Positions 14,125 through 21,748 of a DNA stretch of 27,380 nucleotides are shown here, one piece after another; within the stretch, counting starts at the first letter, position 1; every line of letters starts with the position of its first letter. The stretch comes from a virus, in IMG/VR virus record IMGVR_UViG_3300042397_003267, positions 1 to 27,380 of that record; one strand, given 5' to 3'. A program made the translations under genes and the position numbers. Under the pieces are notes generated by a model that was not told where the DNA came from, searched no databases, and saw nothing but the letters and a program-made list of their open reading frames with translations.

Positions 14125-14871
14125 ATGGAAACGTTCAACCCAGCCCAAGGGGGATACCTCAAGCAGTATGTGAGCGGCGATTCAAGAAAGCGGCTTATTC
14201 GGGAAACCGTGATCACAAGGATCTACCTAGCCAAAGAAAATCAGTTCCCAGCAATCGCCCGAGATATTCCCTGGCCCGTCTATGCCACCGGCCTCTCGGG
14301 GATCATGGCAACATACCGCGACGGCCTCTATCAGGTGGATTACACATTTAAGACCATTCCGAGCGCCCCTTCCTTTGGAAGCGAGGAGCCTATCGGCGGC
14401 CCCCAAGGTGAGACGTATGAGCTGGCTGGATCCCTCTCTCAGGAGCCCATCGTTTCCCATCCGAAAATCGGCGAGATGCTCAGCCTCTATGCCAAACCCG
14501 GTCGGGTTAAGGATGGGAAGGTCTTGTGGAAGGAGACCTTGGAAAAGGGAGGCATTAACGGGACCGACCTGGACGGCAATGCCATCACCAACGCCAATCC
14601 CTTTGCCAATGTCGACAGCTATCTGGAAGTGGGGGGTACCTTCAGCGCCTCCAAAACAACAAATTATCGAGGTTTGAACCTGAATTTGCCAGGCGTCGGC
14701 AAGATCGCCACCTCCTCCGTCATCGGAAGATTGCCCCCTGCGCCAAAGGGGGATGGAAGGAACTGGCTCTATGCCGGTTGCTCCATGCAACAGCGGGGCT
14801 ATGCCTACACCTACACAGTAAAATACCTACTCTCCGGCCCAGGGGGATGGAACCGCGATATCTACACATGA
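14125..14871 (+). CDS. Tail tip/baseplate protein, first of a tandem pair
   Basis: This 248-residue protein follows the tape measure gene by one base, the position of the distal tail (Dit-like) protein. It is beta-rich, without membrane segments. The middle holds ETYELAGSLSQEPIVSHPK, GRVKDGKVLWKE, a GTDLDGNAITNANPF loop and the ending LLSGPGGWNRDIYT. The same order of features occurs in the next protein (ETWGMSVTLNLQPISMHKK, GRLQDGEWIWPE, GTDKSGNTIYGVNPM, DFAPNGWNTFIYSP), so the two genes are paralogues. The last four bases overlap the next start (ATGA). Family not recognised; the role is by position. Confidence 0.6.
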   Translation: METFNPAQGGYLKQYVSGDSRKRLIRETVITRIYLAKENQFPAIARDIPWPVYATGLSGIMATYRDGLYQVDYTFKTIPSAPSFGSEEPIGGPQGETYELAGSLSQEPIVSHPKIGEMLSLYAKPGRVKDGKVLWKETLEKGGINGTDLDGNAITNANPFANVDSYLEVGGTFSASKTTNYRGLNLNLPGVGKIATSSVIGRLPPAPKGDGRNWLYAGCSMQQRGYAYTYTVKYLLSGPGGWNRDIYT

Positions 14872-15638
14872 GTATTCAACCAACACAGATTGGATCCCTT
14901 CCGCTAGGGCGCCTCCACTCCGTCTCCTACGAGCCTGGGAAATGGTCATGCACGGTGGTCAGGGATGGATTCCAGGGGCTATTCAACGAAAACGAAGTGA
15001 AGTTGCCCGACGTTTCTCAATTCGGATGGGTGTTGGTGAGGAGTGAATTGCAGGATGAGGGGGAGGGGGCGTCAGTCCGCTATGACACCTATGAGAGCGG
15101 ATCTTCCATCATCTCCGGCGGCGGTGATGATCGCGGCGAGGCCGCCCAAGAAACATGGGGTATGTCGGTCACGCTCAATCTGCAGCCGATCTCGATGCAT
15201 AAAAAAATGAGCTATCTCAAAAATACCTACAAGGGGCGGCTTCAGGATGGCGAATGGATCTGGCCGGAATACGATCCGACCGGAACAAGCAGCAGGAGCG
15301 GCACGGATAAGTCCGGAAACACCATCTACGGAGTCAATCCCATGTATGGCGTGCAGGAGTTTTTAAGCCCGACGTGCACCCTTACCAGGACGAAGGTAGT
15401 GCAGGGGGCCTACCTGTCGCTGGGTGCCGGATTGGGCAATGTGGAGGATCCTCCTTCCTCCGCGCCATTGCAGCTTCCGAGTGGCACGGGTGGATCGGGG
15501 GCCGCCGAGTACCGGTATTGGCTCAAGACGGCGGATACCGTTTCCATGCATGGCGCTGATCACGAGATTACCGAGTCGTGGGATTTTGCTCCCAACGGCT
15601 GGAATACCTTCATCTATTCCCCCAAATCCAAGGCATGA
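14868..15638 (+). CDS. Tail tip/baseplate protein, second of a tandem pair
   Basis: This 256-residue protein starts at ATG 14868 in an ATGA overlap with the previous gene. The frame is open further upstream, but that part is shadow sequence of the previous gene. It is a diverged duplicate of the preceding protein: both share the GR.xDGxxxW motif, a GTD..GN.I..NP loop, and a C-terminal GWN..IY. A Gly/Ser-rich insertion (SGSSIISGGGDDRGEAA) sits around residues 78-94. A second insertion, APLQLPSGTGGSGAAEYRY, precedes the C-terminal part. A baseplate or hub structural role is likely. Its stop overlaps the next start by four bases (ATGA). Confidence 0.6.
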   Translation: MSIQPTQIGSLPLGRLHSVSYEPGKWSCTVVRDGFQGLFNENEVKLPDVSQFGWVLVRSELQDEGEGASVRYDTYESGSSIISGGGDDRGEAAQETWGMSVTLNLQPISMHKKMSYLKNTYKGRLQDGEWIWPEYDPTGTSSRSGTDKSGNTIYGVNPMYGVQEFLSPTCTLTRTKVVQGAYLSLGAGLGNVEDPPSSAPLQLPSGTGGSGAAEYRYWLKTADTVSMHGADHEITESWDFAPNGWNTFIYSPKSKA

Positions 15639-16123
15639 TCGTCCTAGCCGTCAAAAAAAAGAAGTCGGTTCCGCTTGTCCGGCCGGACTCCATGCGCACT
15701 CCGCGCCGGTCCTTTCGGGGGGCCTTTTATGTGGAAGGATACCTCGATCGGAATGTCTTGAAGGTAAGGGTCGGGCGCGGGTTCGTGAACGGGATCGAGC
15801 CGATGATCGCCGACAAAAAGATCTCCGATGAGGGGGCGATCTTCGAATATCCCATCTCCTTCGATGCCTACGATCGCGCTTATATCGGGGTCAGCATCAA
15901 CTTGAAGCCCGACGGATCAATGGTGGCCACCAAGCAGGAGAACGCTGAAAACAACCTGACCATCAGTTTGCAGGGGAACATCCTTTCACCCGCCAACACG
16001 CACTTTCACCCGATTGCCATCTGGCACAAACAATATGGCCTCCACCAGGTTGCCTACCACGACCTCCTTCATATCTCCATCAAGCAGTTTGGCAAACCCC
16101 GCAGCCTCATCTTTGCCTCATGA
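15635..16123 (+). CDS. Baseplate/tail tip protein with GFVNGIEP motif
   Basis: This 162-residue protein starts at ATG 15635, overlapping the previous stop. A basic N-terminus (VKKKKSVPLVRPDSMRTPRRSFRG) is followed by FYVEGYLDRNVLKVRVGRGFVNGIEP (residues 32-57), then beta segments ending in HFHPIAIWHKQYGLHQVAYHDLLHISI. The segment 'V..GFVNGI(E/D)P' recurs in the next protein, suggesting a shared domain. I recognise no family; the position among overlapping tail genes supports a virion role. The His-rich segment near residues 130-150 could bind metal, but there is no proof. Its last four bases overlap the next start. Confidence 0.55.
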   Translation: MIVLAVKKKKSVPLVRPDSMRTPRRSFRGAFYVEGYLDRNVLKVRVGRGFVNGIEPMIADKKISDEGAIFEYPISFDAYDRAYIGVSINLKPDGSMVATKQENAENNLTISLQGNILSPANTHFHPIAIWHKQYGLHQVAYHDLLHISIKQFGKPRSLIFAS

Positions 16124-17169
16124 TTATCCTCATCTTCCGACGGGATAAAGAAACGCTGAAAAAGCCGCCTGTAAAGACGCCGTCGGCCACCACGGGCCAT
16201 GCTTGGGAGACAGGGGTTTCATTCAGGGACGGGGCATGGCATTTCTCGGTCGCGCCGGGGTTCGTCAATGGCATTGATCCCAGGGTTCCTCGCGCCGAGG
16301 AGGCCGCCCGCAAGGCCGCCAAGCAGGGAACCGCCCAGGCCATCAATCCTCGATACAGCCGAATAGGGGGCCTGATCGAGGGAGCTGAAATCGGCCTGCT
16401 TGAACAACCCGAGATCAAAATCGAGGATGGTGATGTGCGCGATCCGCGCGCGCCTTATGTGACGCAGGATGGAGCTGTGAAATCTGAAGTCATCCCCCCG
16501 TTTTTCTACGCCATGGGGCTCAAAAAGCCCAAATCCACCCCCGACGTCAATGTGAACAACTTCGACTCATTCCAGATCAATCTGGATGACATGAATGCCG
16601 AAGAGGGGCCGAATATTGTCAAATGCGACATCTGGCTCGCCATGGCGCGCGCCACCACCAAGCTCAGCGTCGACCTTCCGGCCAACTTGGTCACGGGCCA
16701 GCTTGTCGATTACAGCGTGGGGTACGACACGACCAACCTGGCCTCCAAGGGCAGCCGCGCCCGGCTATTATTCGGGCCTCGCCTGCCGGAGGATCCTCCA
16801 CCCTCCACCTTTGAGGATCGCTTGGCGGGGGCTTTTGGGGACATTGGGGAGGATCGAATCCCTGTCGCCACCATCTACTGGCTCTCGCCGGTCACAGGGG
16901 GGAAGTCATTTACTGAAGAGGAGGATGGCATCCCCAAGTGGACGCCGTTCATCAAGCACAACCTCTTTTACAACCTCTGCTACAAGCAAAAGAATCTCGT
17001 GCCACGAAACATCACCAATCCTGGTCTCGATCTCTTCACGGCATGGTTTGTAGGGCGCTACACTTTTGCGGGGGCCGCCACCGTCGGGGCCATCGAGGCA
17101 GAGCAGGACCGGATCCTCTCCGCGCTCTGGAACGACACCGACGGGAGAGGGGACTTCTGGACAGCATGA
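16120..17169 (+). CDS. Baseplate/tail tip protein, longer GFVNGIDP paralogue
   Basis: This 349-residue protein starts at ATG 16120 within the ATGA overlap. Its N-terminal 60 residues (SFRDGAWHFSVAPGFVNGIDPRVP) repeat the beta segment and GFVNGI motif of the preceding protein. A helical, Ala/Lys-rich linker (AEEAARKAAKQGTAQA) follows, then a larger domain from about 100 with NNFDSFQINLDDMNAEEGPN, GYDTTNLASKGSRARLLFGPR and a C-terminal region ending DILSALWNDTDGRGDFWTA-like. There are no membrane segments. It is probably a central baseplate or hub subunit by position. No enzymatic motif is visible. Its stop overlaps the next small gene. Confidence 0.55.
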   Translation: MIILIFRRDKETLKKPPVKTPSATTGHAWETGVSFRDGAWHFSVAPGFVNGIDPRVPRAEEAARKAAKQGTAQAINPRYSRIGGLIEGAEIGLLEQPEIKIEDGDVRDPRAPYVTQDGAVKSEVIPPFFYAMGLKKPKSTPDVNVNNFDSFQINLDDMNAEEGPNIVKCDIWLAMARATTKLSVDLPANLVTGQLVDYSVGYDTTNLASKGSRARLLFGPRLPEDPPPSTFEDRLAGAFGDIGEDRIPVATIYWLSPVTGGKSFTEEEDGIPKWTPFIKHNLFYNLCYKQKNLVPRNITNPGLDLFTAWFVGRYTFAGAATVGAIEAEQDRILSALWNDTDGRGDFWTA

Positions 17170-17366
17170 GCACCGCAGACCAATACGGGGCGAACAAAGC
17201 CGCCCGAGCGCGGGCCCGTATTGCGGAGGAGGTGGCGACCGCCGCCGTCCCATTGCTTGAACCGCTGTTCCCCTACACGGTTGTGGCTCCACCAATCCAA
17301 TACTTCAGGCAATTCGTCAAAAATGATGATCCTCCCACCGATGATTTGCCGCCGATGGGGTGGTAG
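17166..17366 (+). CDS. Small tail-region protein, unknown
   Basis: This 66-residue protein starts at ATG 17166, overlapping the previous stop (ATGA), and ends at TAG 17364-17366, directly followed by TTGACG. The first half is an Ala/Arg-rich helix (ADQYGANKAARARARIAEEVATAAVPLL). The second half is Pro-rich and aromatic (PLFPYTVVAPPIQYFRQF) and ends DDLPPMGW. The frame is also open upstream through the previous gene, but that part is a shadow. It is short, but the coupling on one side and the element on the other support it as a real gene. A role as linker or chaperone for the following fibre is possible but not shown. Confidence 0.5.
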   Translation: MSTADQYGANKAARARARIAEEVATAAVPLLEPLFPYTVVAPPIQYFRQFVKNDDPPTDDLPPMGW

Positions 17367-17372
17367 TTGACG
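17366..17372 (+). promoter_or_regulatory. GTTGACG start-site element, copy 4
   Basis: GTTGACG begins with the last base of a TAG stop and ends 15 bases before ATG 17388. GACC-GAATA-GGTC between them can form a small hairpin that touches the start codon. Confidence 0.55.
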
Positions 17373-17387
17373 CCGACCGAATAGGTC

Positions 17388-19997
17388 ATGCCATCCCCAT
17401 CGGTTATTTACTGCGATTTGATGAACGGGAAGGCTGCGGCCACCGCAGGCGGAACCTCAATGACATGGCCCTCCTTCGTGGCCGGAGGGAACGTGGCCTA
17501 TGCCCTGAGATTCCTGGAAAGCGACGCGGCCCTCGGATTCCTTGAAAAGGACCAGCTTGTGGCATCCCTCAGGGTGGCCCTGGGATACAAACAGCAATAT
17601 CCCTCCTCCGGACGCTTCAAGATCAGGGTGGGAAACCAATCCAGTGCCTTTCTGGATTACGCCTGCGGCGCACGCGAAATCAAGGCGGCCTTGGATCCTC
17701 TTTCCCCCAGCGATCCGTTTATCGTGGAGTCTGTCGGCAAATCCTTCCTGATCCGCAAGCAATCCGGCGGGGCCGTCACGCTCTCCGCCGCGTCCAATAC
17801 TCTGTATCCATTCTGCTTTGTGGCCTTTGAAGGCTCCCTCATCGACTCGTCATGGGTTTATAGGATGGTGTTCAGAATCGCTCCGCTTGCCTTCACCGAC
17901 CTGCCCTACCAATCCCTCCCCGATTCCCCTTCCTCGACCGTCATTCAACACGGAGGAGCCGATGCAGGGGGAACTGTTGTTTGGAACACCATCCAAAAGC
18001 TCTACATCCCTCCAACCTTTCGCGGCACGTTCCAACTTCAAAGGGGATTGGCTCGCACAGACCTCCTCGACATCACCGATGGGGCCGCTCAGGTGGAGTT
18101 GGCCCTGAACACCATTCTGGCCGGTGAAAAGGATGCGTTTGGCAAGGTAGCCAGAGTCTCGGTCACCAACCCGACCTCCTTTGTCCTCCATATCGAATTC
18201 ATGGGTTCCCTGTCCGGATTCGATGTTCCCGCCCTAGGGGTCAATGTCTATTCGGCGCCTCCCGGGGATTGGGGGTTCAATCTCAATCTCGACACTCCGG
18301 AGCTCCGAAGCGCGCTGGCCGACACACAGAGTCTGCAGCTCCAATTCGAGGCGGAGGCCGATTTCTACACCTCCAGGCCGATTCAAGGTCAGCCGCTTCC
18401 ACCCAGGGTGCGTAGGAAGCTCTGGAGCGATACCGTCACCGTCACGCGGCCCCTGATCTTTAGCGAGTTCTCCACCACGGGGATGATCGACTGGCTAAGG
18501 CCGCCCTCGGGTAGGGATTACATTCCCTTCACCGCCGATCAGGTCATCACGGGCCAGCAGAATTACACCGCTGTCATCGGCGACGGCGCGGCCACTACGT
18601 TCGCCATCCCTCATCACCTGAACTCGGATGATCTGGCGGCGGTCTCCGTCAGGCAGAATCGCGCAGGGGGCAAGCTGCTTTCTCCCTCTTCCTACGAGGT
18701 GACAATCCTCGACTCGGGCTCGGTCGAATTGGAGTTCACCACGCCTCCCTTGCCCAATTCGCTTGTCGTCACGATCCTCGCGGCGGGACCCAAAAGCGCC
18801 TTTGAGACTCATACGCACACGATCCAGCAGATCGTGACCTTGGATGACACCCTCACAAGGATCAGCGAGCGCCTTGCCTACATCGAGTCGCTGATCCCGA
18901 AGTCCACTACCATCGTGAGTGTCTCCACCAACATGCCGGATCAGAAAAACGTCCTGCCACCCTTTGGCGAACTCCTTCCCGATCTCTCGCTGGAAAACAC
19001 AACCGTCTCCATCGCCTCCCAGATTGTCTCGGCAACTCCGGCCTCCGGTGGGGCCACCCCGCCTCCGGTCGTCATCCCTGGAACCGATCTGCAAGAGCAG
19101 AACCAGAAGGCCGCCGCCGAATTGGCAAAAATCAACGCTCAGATCGAGGCTGCCAAGCAAGCCGCCATCGATGCCGCCACCGCCGCCAAGGATCAGGCCC
19201 TCAAGACCGCCACTGTGGCCGCAAAACAAGACTCCACCGTGCTTACCACGCTCTCCATTCCCTTTATCGGAACCACTGCAGCGCCACAGATATGGCCCAT
19301 CACCCGTGCGGGGTCGAAGCCGCCTCGTCTCCCGCGCGCCATGCAGGGAACTCCCGTCAATACCGCATCCCTGCCGACTGCAGCGGGGGTCTACAGGGCC
19401 ACCACCCCACTCACGCTTCCTCCTGCACCAGGCCGCAAAACGGCAACCGTTCCCGTCAATGGGGTCTTCGCTTCCGATGGTGCGATCTACTATCGGGCCA
19501 ATCAATGGAAAACGGGAGGATGGTATGCGACCGATATGGATCGGGAGCTTTACCGGACGCTGATTTCTGAAAGCTCCTTCCCAACCGGATCCACCCTCTC
19601 TGCCTCCCTTGAAACCAACACCTCCCTGATCACTTCAGGATTTGACGCGCTTGGGGTCTCCTACGGATGCGAATATATCCTTCAATTCCTGGCGATTCCG
19701 CTCGCCTCCCAGAATCCTGGCGTGGGGGCCGCCGCTTCTCCTGCGGTTATCCTGGAGACGCCGCTCTCCTTCTCCATGGCTTCCGAAAAGCGCCAGTTCA
19801 CCATCACCATGAAGCGCAACGGATCCAAATCCTCCGCCACCATCTACGGGGCCTCGGTCGAGGGGGATCCGGTTCCTCAAGGGGATTTCACCCTCGCGGT
19901 AAGGCTGACCGCATTCGACATCGACGACTCATCGGAAACTCCTTCCGGTAAGGTATCGCTCTGGATGCCGGCCTCCCAAATCACCATCACCCGCTGA
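17388..19997 (+). CDS. Long tail fibre protein
   Basis: This 869-residue protein is built of stalk-like modules. Residues 1-170 begin with a beta domain (FVAGGNVAYALRFLESDAA...) that may be an attachment module like those of 21025 and 24974. Residues 395-475 (VIGDGAATTFAIPHHLNSDD..., ending LVVTILAAG) match a domain common in phage fibres. THTHTIQQIVTLDDTLTRIS then leads into a trimeric coiled-coil segment (474-505). A Pro/Gly linker and an Ala-rich helix (573-616) follow. The C-terminal 230 residues are paralogous to the next protein. The start is the ATG 15 bases after GTTGACG. The gene probably encodes the structural fibre that carries other receptor-binding proteins; its receptor is unknown. 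Confidence 0.75.
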   Translation: MPSPSVIYCDLMNGKAAATAGGTSMTWPSFVAGGNVAYALRFLESDAALGFLEKDQLVASLRVALGYKQQYPSSGRFKIRVGNQSSAFLDYACGAREIKAALDPLSPSDPFIVESVGKSFLIRKQSGGAVTLSAASNTLYPFCFVAFEGSLIDSSWVYRMVFRIAPLAFTDLPYQSLPDSPSSTVIQHGGADAGGTVVWNTIQKLYIPPTFRGTFQLQRGLARTDLLDITDGAAQVELALNTILAGEKDAFGKVARVSVTNPTSFVLHIEFMGSLSGFDVPALGVNVYSAPPGDWGFNLNLDTPELRSALADTQSLQLQFEAEADFYTSRPIQGQPLPPRVRRKLWSDTVTVTRPLIFSEFSTTGMIDWLRPPSGRDYIPFTADQVITGQQNYTAVIGDGAATTFAIPHHLNSDDLAAVSVRQNRAGGKLLSPSSYEVTILDSGSVELEFTTPPLPNSLVVTILAAGPKSAFETHTHTIQQIVTLDDTLTRISERLAYIESLIPKSTTIVSVSTNMPDQKNVLPPFGELLPDLSLENTTVSIASQIVSATPASGGATPPPVVIPGTDLQEQNQKAAAELAKINAQIEAAKQAAIDAATAAKDQALKTATVAAKQDSTVLTTLSIPFIGTTAAPQIWPITRAGSKPPRLPRAMQGTPVNTASLPTAAGVYRATTPLTLPPAPGRKTATVPVNGVFASDGAIYYRANQWKTGGWYATDMDRELYRTLISESSFPTGSTLSASLETNTSLITSGFDALGVSYGCEYILQFLAIPLASQNPGVGAAASPAVILETPLSFSMASEKRQFTITMKRNGSKSSATIYGASVEGDPVPQGDFTLAVRLTAFDIDDSSETPSGKVSLWMPASQITITR

Positions 19998-20001
19998 CGC
20001 C

Positions 20002-21000
20002 ATGCTTATCTCCACGCTCGATAAAATTGACCAGCTTCCGCAACCGGCCCTCGGCCTGCTTGGGGCGATCCATACGGCCACCGTCACCAACCTGAGCGGG
20101 GTGCTGATCAACGGGGCTTTCCCCAGCCCTGCCTCCACGAAGGGCCAGGTTTTCCTCAATAATCTGACCACTCCAATCTCCATTCCGGCGGGTGGCAACT
20201 ACCCATCAAGGGCGCTGAATCAAGGGGATCATGTCGCCTCAAACGGCACGCTCTACTACAAGGTCGTCAATAAGCGGTCGATCACCCGCCAGATTCTTTC
20301 GGTGGCCAATGGGGTCTTCACCACGGCCATGGGATCTCCTCTTCTTCAAGACGGGCTTGTGGTCACCCCTCAGGGGTTTTCATCGCCAAGCGGGTTCTCC
20401 AACGGGACTGACTACGCCATCTCCTATTCGGGGGGCAATACGTTTCGCCTGCGCGGCCCAGGAACTACCACTCTACCCGCCTCGGCCTCCGTCGCAGGGT
20501 GGATCCATTCCAAGAAAACCAACTCATTTTACCCTGCCGCCTTTGAAAGGACGGCCTATTCGGTCTCCTTCACTCCTCAGTCCCTGGCCATCGGCTCGCC
20601 CTTCACGCTGAGCAAGACCTTCACATTCCGCGCCATCGGTGCGGCCACGGCGGCGGTTTATTCTGTTCTCTTTGAGTTCGGGGTGAGGCGCAACACCACC
20701 TCCCCCGCTCCTGTGGGCAGTAACATCGCCGGGTATGAATTCCTGCCGCCTGCCGTTGAGCAGGAAGTCGTGCTGACCGATGTGACTTCCAGCCATACTC
20801 TCGGAATCCAGTTCGTCAAAACTCCTTCCGGCATGGAGGGCCAACGCTACCTTTATTCCAAGAGCCTGGCGCTGATCCCGGGGACATACCCGGTGGATAC
20901 CGAAGATTTCATCCTGCGGATCAGAATCGGCCAGTTCGACATCGAAGATGATACCGACACCCAGGGGTATGTCGGATATCTCATCAAGGATCCTGCGTAA
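20002..21000 (+). CDS. Fibre-associated protein, paralogue of the long fibre C-terminus
   Basis: This 332-residue beta-rich protein begins four bases after the fibre stop. VASNGTLYYKVVN around residue 80 corresponds to FASDGAIYYRANQW in the long fibre. FILRIRIGQFDIEDDTDTQGYVGYLI near its end corresponds to FTLAVRLTAFDIDDSSETPSGKVSLWM. Between these, a middle segment (about 95-160) is new. Apparently the C-terminal module of the fibre was duplicated and a fresh module inserted. No cysteine clusters, membrane segments or enzyme motifs are visible. It is likely a fibre tip or an alternative adhesin assembled on the long fibre. Confidence 0.6.
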   Translation: MLISTLDKIDQLPQPALGLLGAIHTATVTNLSGVLINGAFPSPASTKGQVFLNNLTTPISIPAGGNYPSRALNQGDHVASNGTLYYKVVNKRSITRQILSVANGVFTTAMGSPLLQDGLVVTPQGFSSPSGFSNGTDYAISYSGGNTFRLRGPGTTTLPASASVAGWIHSKKTNSFYPAAFERTAYSVSFTPQSLAIGSPFTLSKTFTFRAIGAATAAVYSVLFEFGVRRNTTSPAPVGSNIAGYEFLPPAVEQEVVLTDVTSSHTLGIQFVKTPSGMEGQRYLYSKSLALIPGTYPVDTEDFILRIRIGQFDIEDDTDTQGYVGYLIKDPA

Positions 21001-21002
21001 TC

Positions 21003-21009
21003 GTTGACG
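21003..21009 (+). promoter_or_regulatory. GTTGACG start-site element, copy 5
   Basis: GTTGACG lies three bases after the previous TAA (20998-21000) and ends 15 bases before ATG 21025. GGAGGGGATGGG lies between, giving a fair Shine-Dalgarno. An ATG at 21019 is in frame too. Confidence 0.55.
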
Positions 21010-21024
21010 GCGGAGGGGATGGGT

Positions 21025-21744
21025 ATGCCTGTTCCTGTCATTTCCTCCACGCAGAGCGTCCTGTCTGTTGCTCAATGGCAGGATTTCTCATTTAACGCCG
21101 CCGCCACAGGCAACCCTACAGAGTGGTCAATCTCCCCCGTCGCTCCGGCGGGAATGACATTTTCTCCCGCAACGGGGGTTATCAGCGGCCCTCCGACAAT
21201 TCCAGGGGTTTTCAATTTCACACTTCGGGCCAAAAATTCCGATGGTTGGAGCGATCCCAAGGAGTTCACCTTGGCGTGTTATTACTCGGATGGGGATCAC
21301 TCAAAATTCCAACTCAACATCGATGTGGATATTGATACGCGGATTGTCAGCGGTTGGCCGCCCGACTTTTCCGCCAAGTACGGCGATGACCTTGTGTTGA
21401 GGGTTTCCTTCAAAGAGGGAAGTTCCGTTCTCAATCTGGACTTCAATTCACTCAAGTTCGGGCTCAAGGAACGGGATGGCGACCCTCTCATTCTCAACTC
21501 CCAATCCTGGAGAAAGGTATCCACCGGAATCACCGGAACGACATTCTTTCTGCTCTACATTCCCGTCACGGGGCCGGTGCTGGCTGGCATCCTTGCTGAT
21601 TATGAACAGGATGCAGGAACCTTTTTCACGGGTATTGCAGAGATCGAATGGATCGAGCGGAATGCCAGGAACACGGTCGGGCCGGACTATGTGAGGCTCA
21701 CCTCGCGGACCTTCCCGTTCCGCATAACCAGGGATCTCATCTAA
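21025..21744 (+). CDS. Virion protein with putative Ig (He_PIG-like) domain and attachment-like C-terminus
   Basis: This 239-residue protein has two parts. Residues 5-85 (with WSISPVAPAGMTFSPATGV, ISGPPTIPGVFNFTLRAKNSDG) are a clear putative-Ig domain of the type found in cell-surface and phage adhesins. Residues about 105-239 (DDLVLRVSFKEGSSVLNLDF, LNSQSWRKVSTGITGTTFF, AEIEWIERN) resemble the N-terminal domain of the spike protein at 24974, including LSNSWVKTGIGT and MEIEWVVGSYRY, so the two share a module. That module resembles baseplate-attachment domains (BppU-type) in layout. ATG 21025 is chosen over 21019 because the element-to-start spacing is then 15, as for the other copies. It is probably a connector between the tail and the adhesins that follow. 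Confidence 0.65.
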   Translation: MPVPVISSTQSVLSVAQWQDFSFNAAATGNPTEWSISPVAPAGMTFSPATGVISGPPTIPGVFNFTLRAKNSDGWSDPKEFTLACYYSDGDHSKFQLNIDVDIDTRIVSGWPPDFSAKYGDDLVLRVSFKEGSSVLNLDFNSLKFGLKERDGDPLILNSQSWRKVSTGITGTTFFLLYIPVTGPVLAGILADYEQDAGTFFTGIAEIEWIERNARNTVGPDYVRLTSRTFPFRITRDLI

Positions 21745-21748
21745 GGTT

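Noticed and set aside
18495-19505. 336-residue minus-strand frame inside the long fibre gene
   Set aside because: Gly/Arg/Asp-rich shadow; the + strand protein has a recognisable fibre domain.
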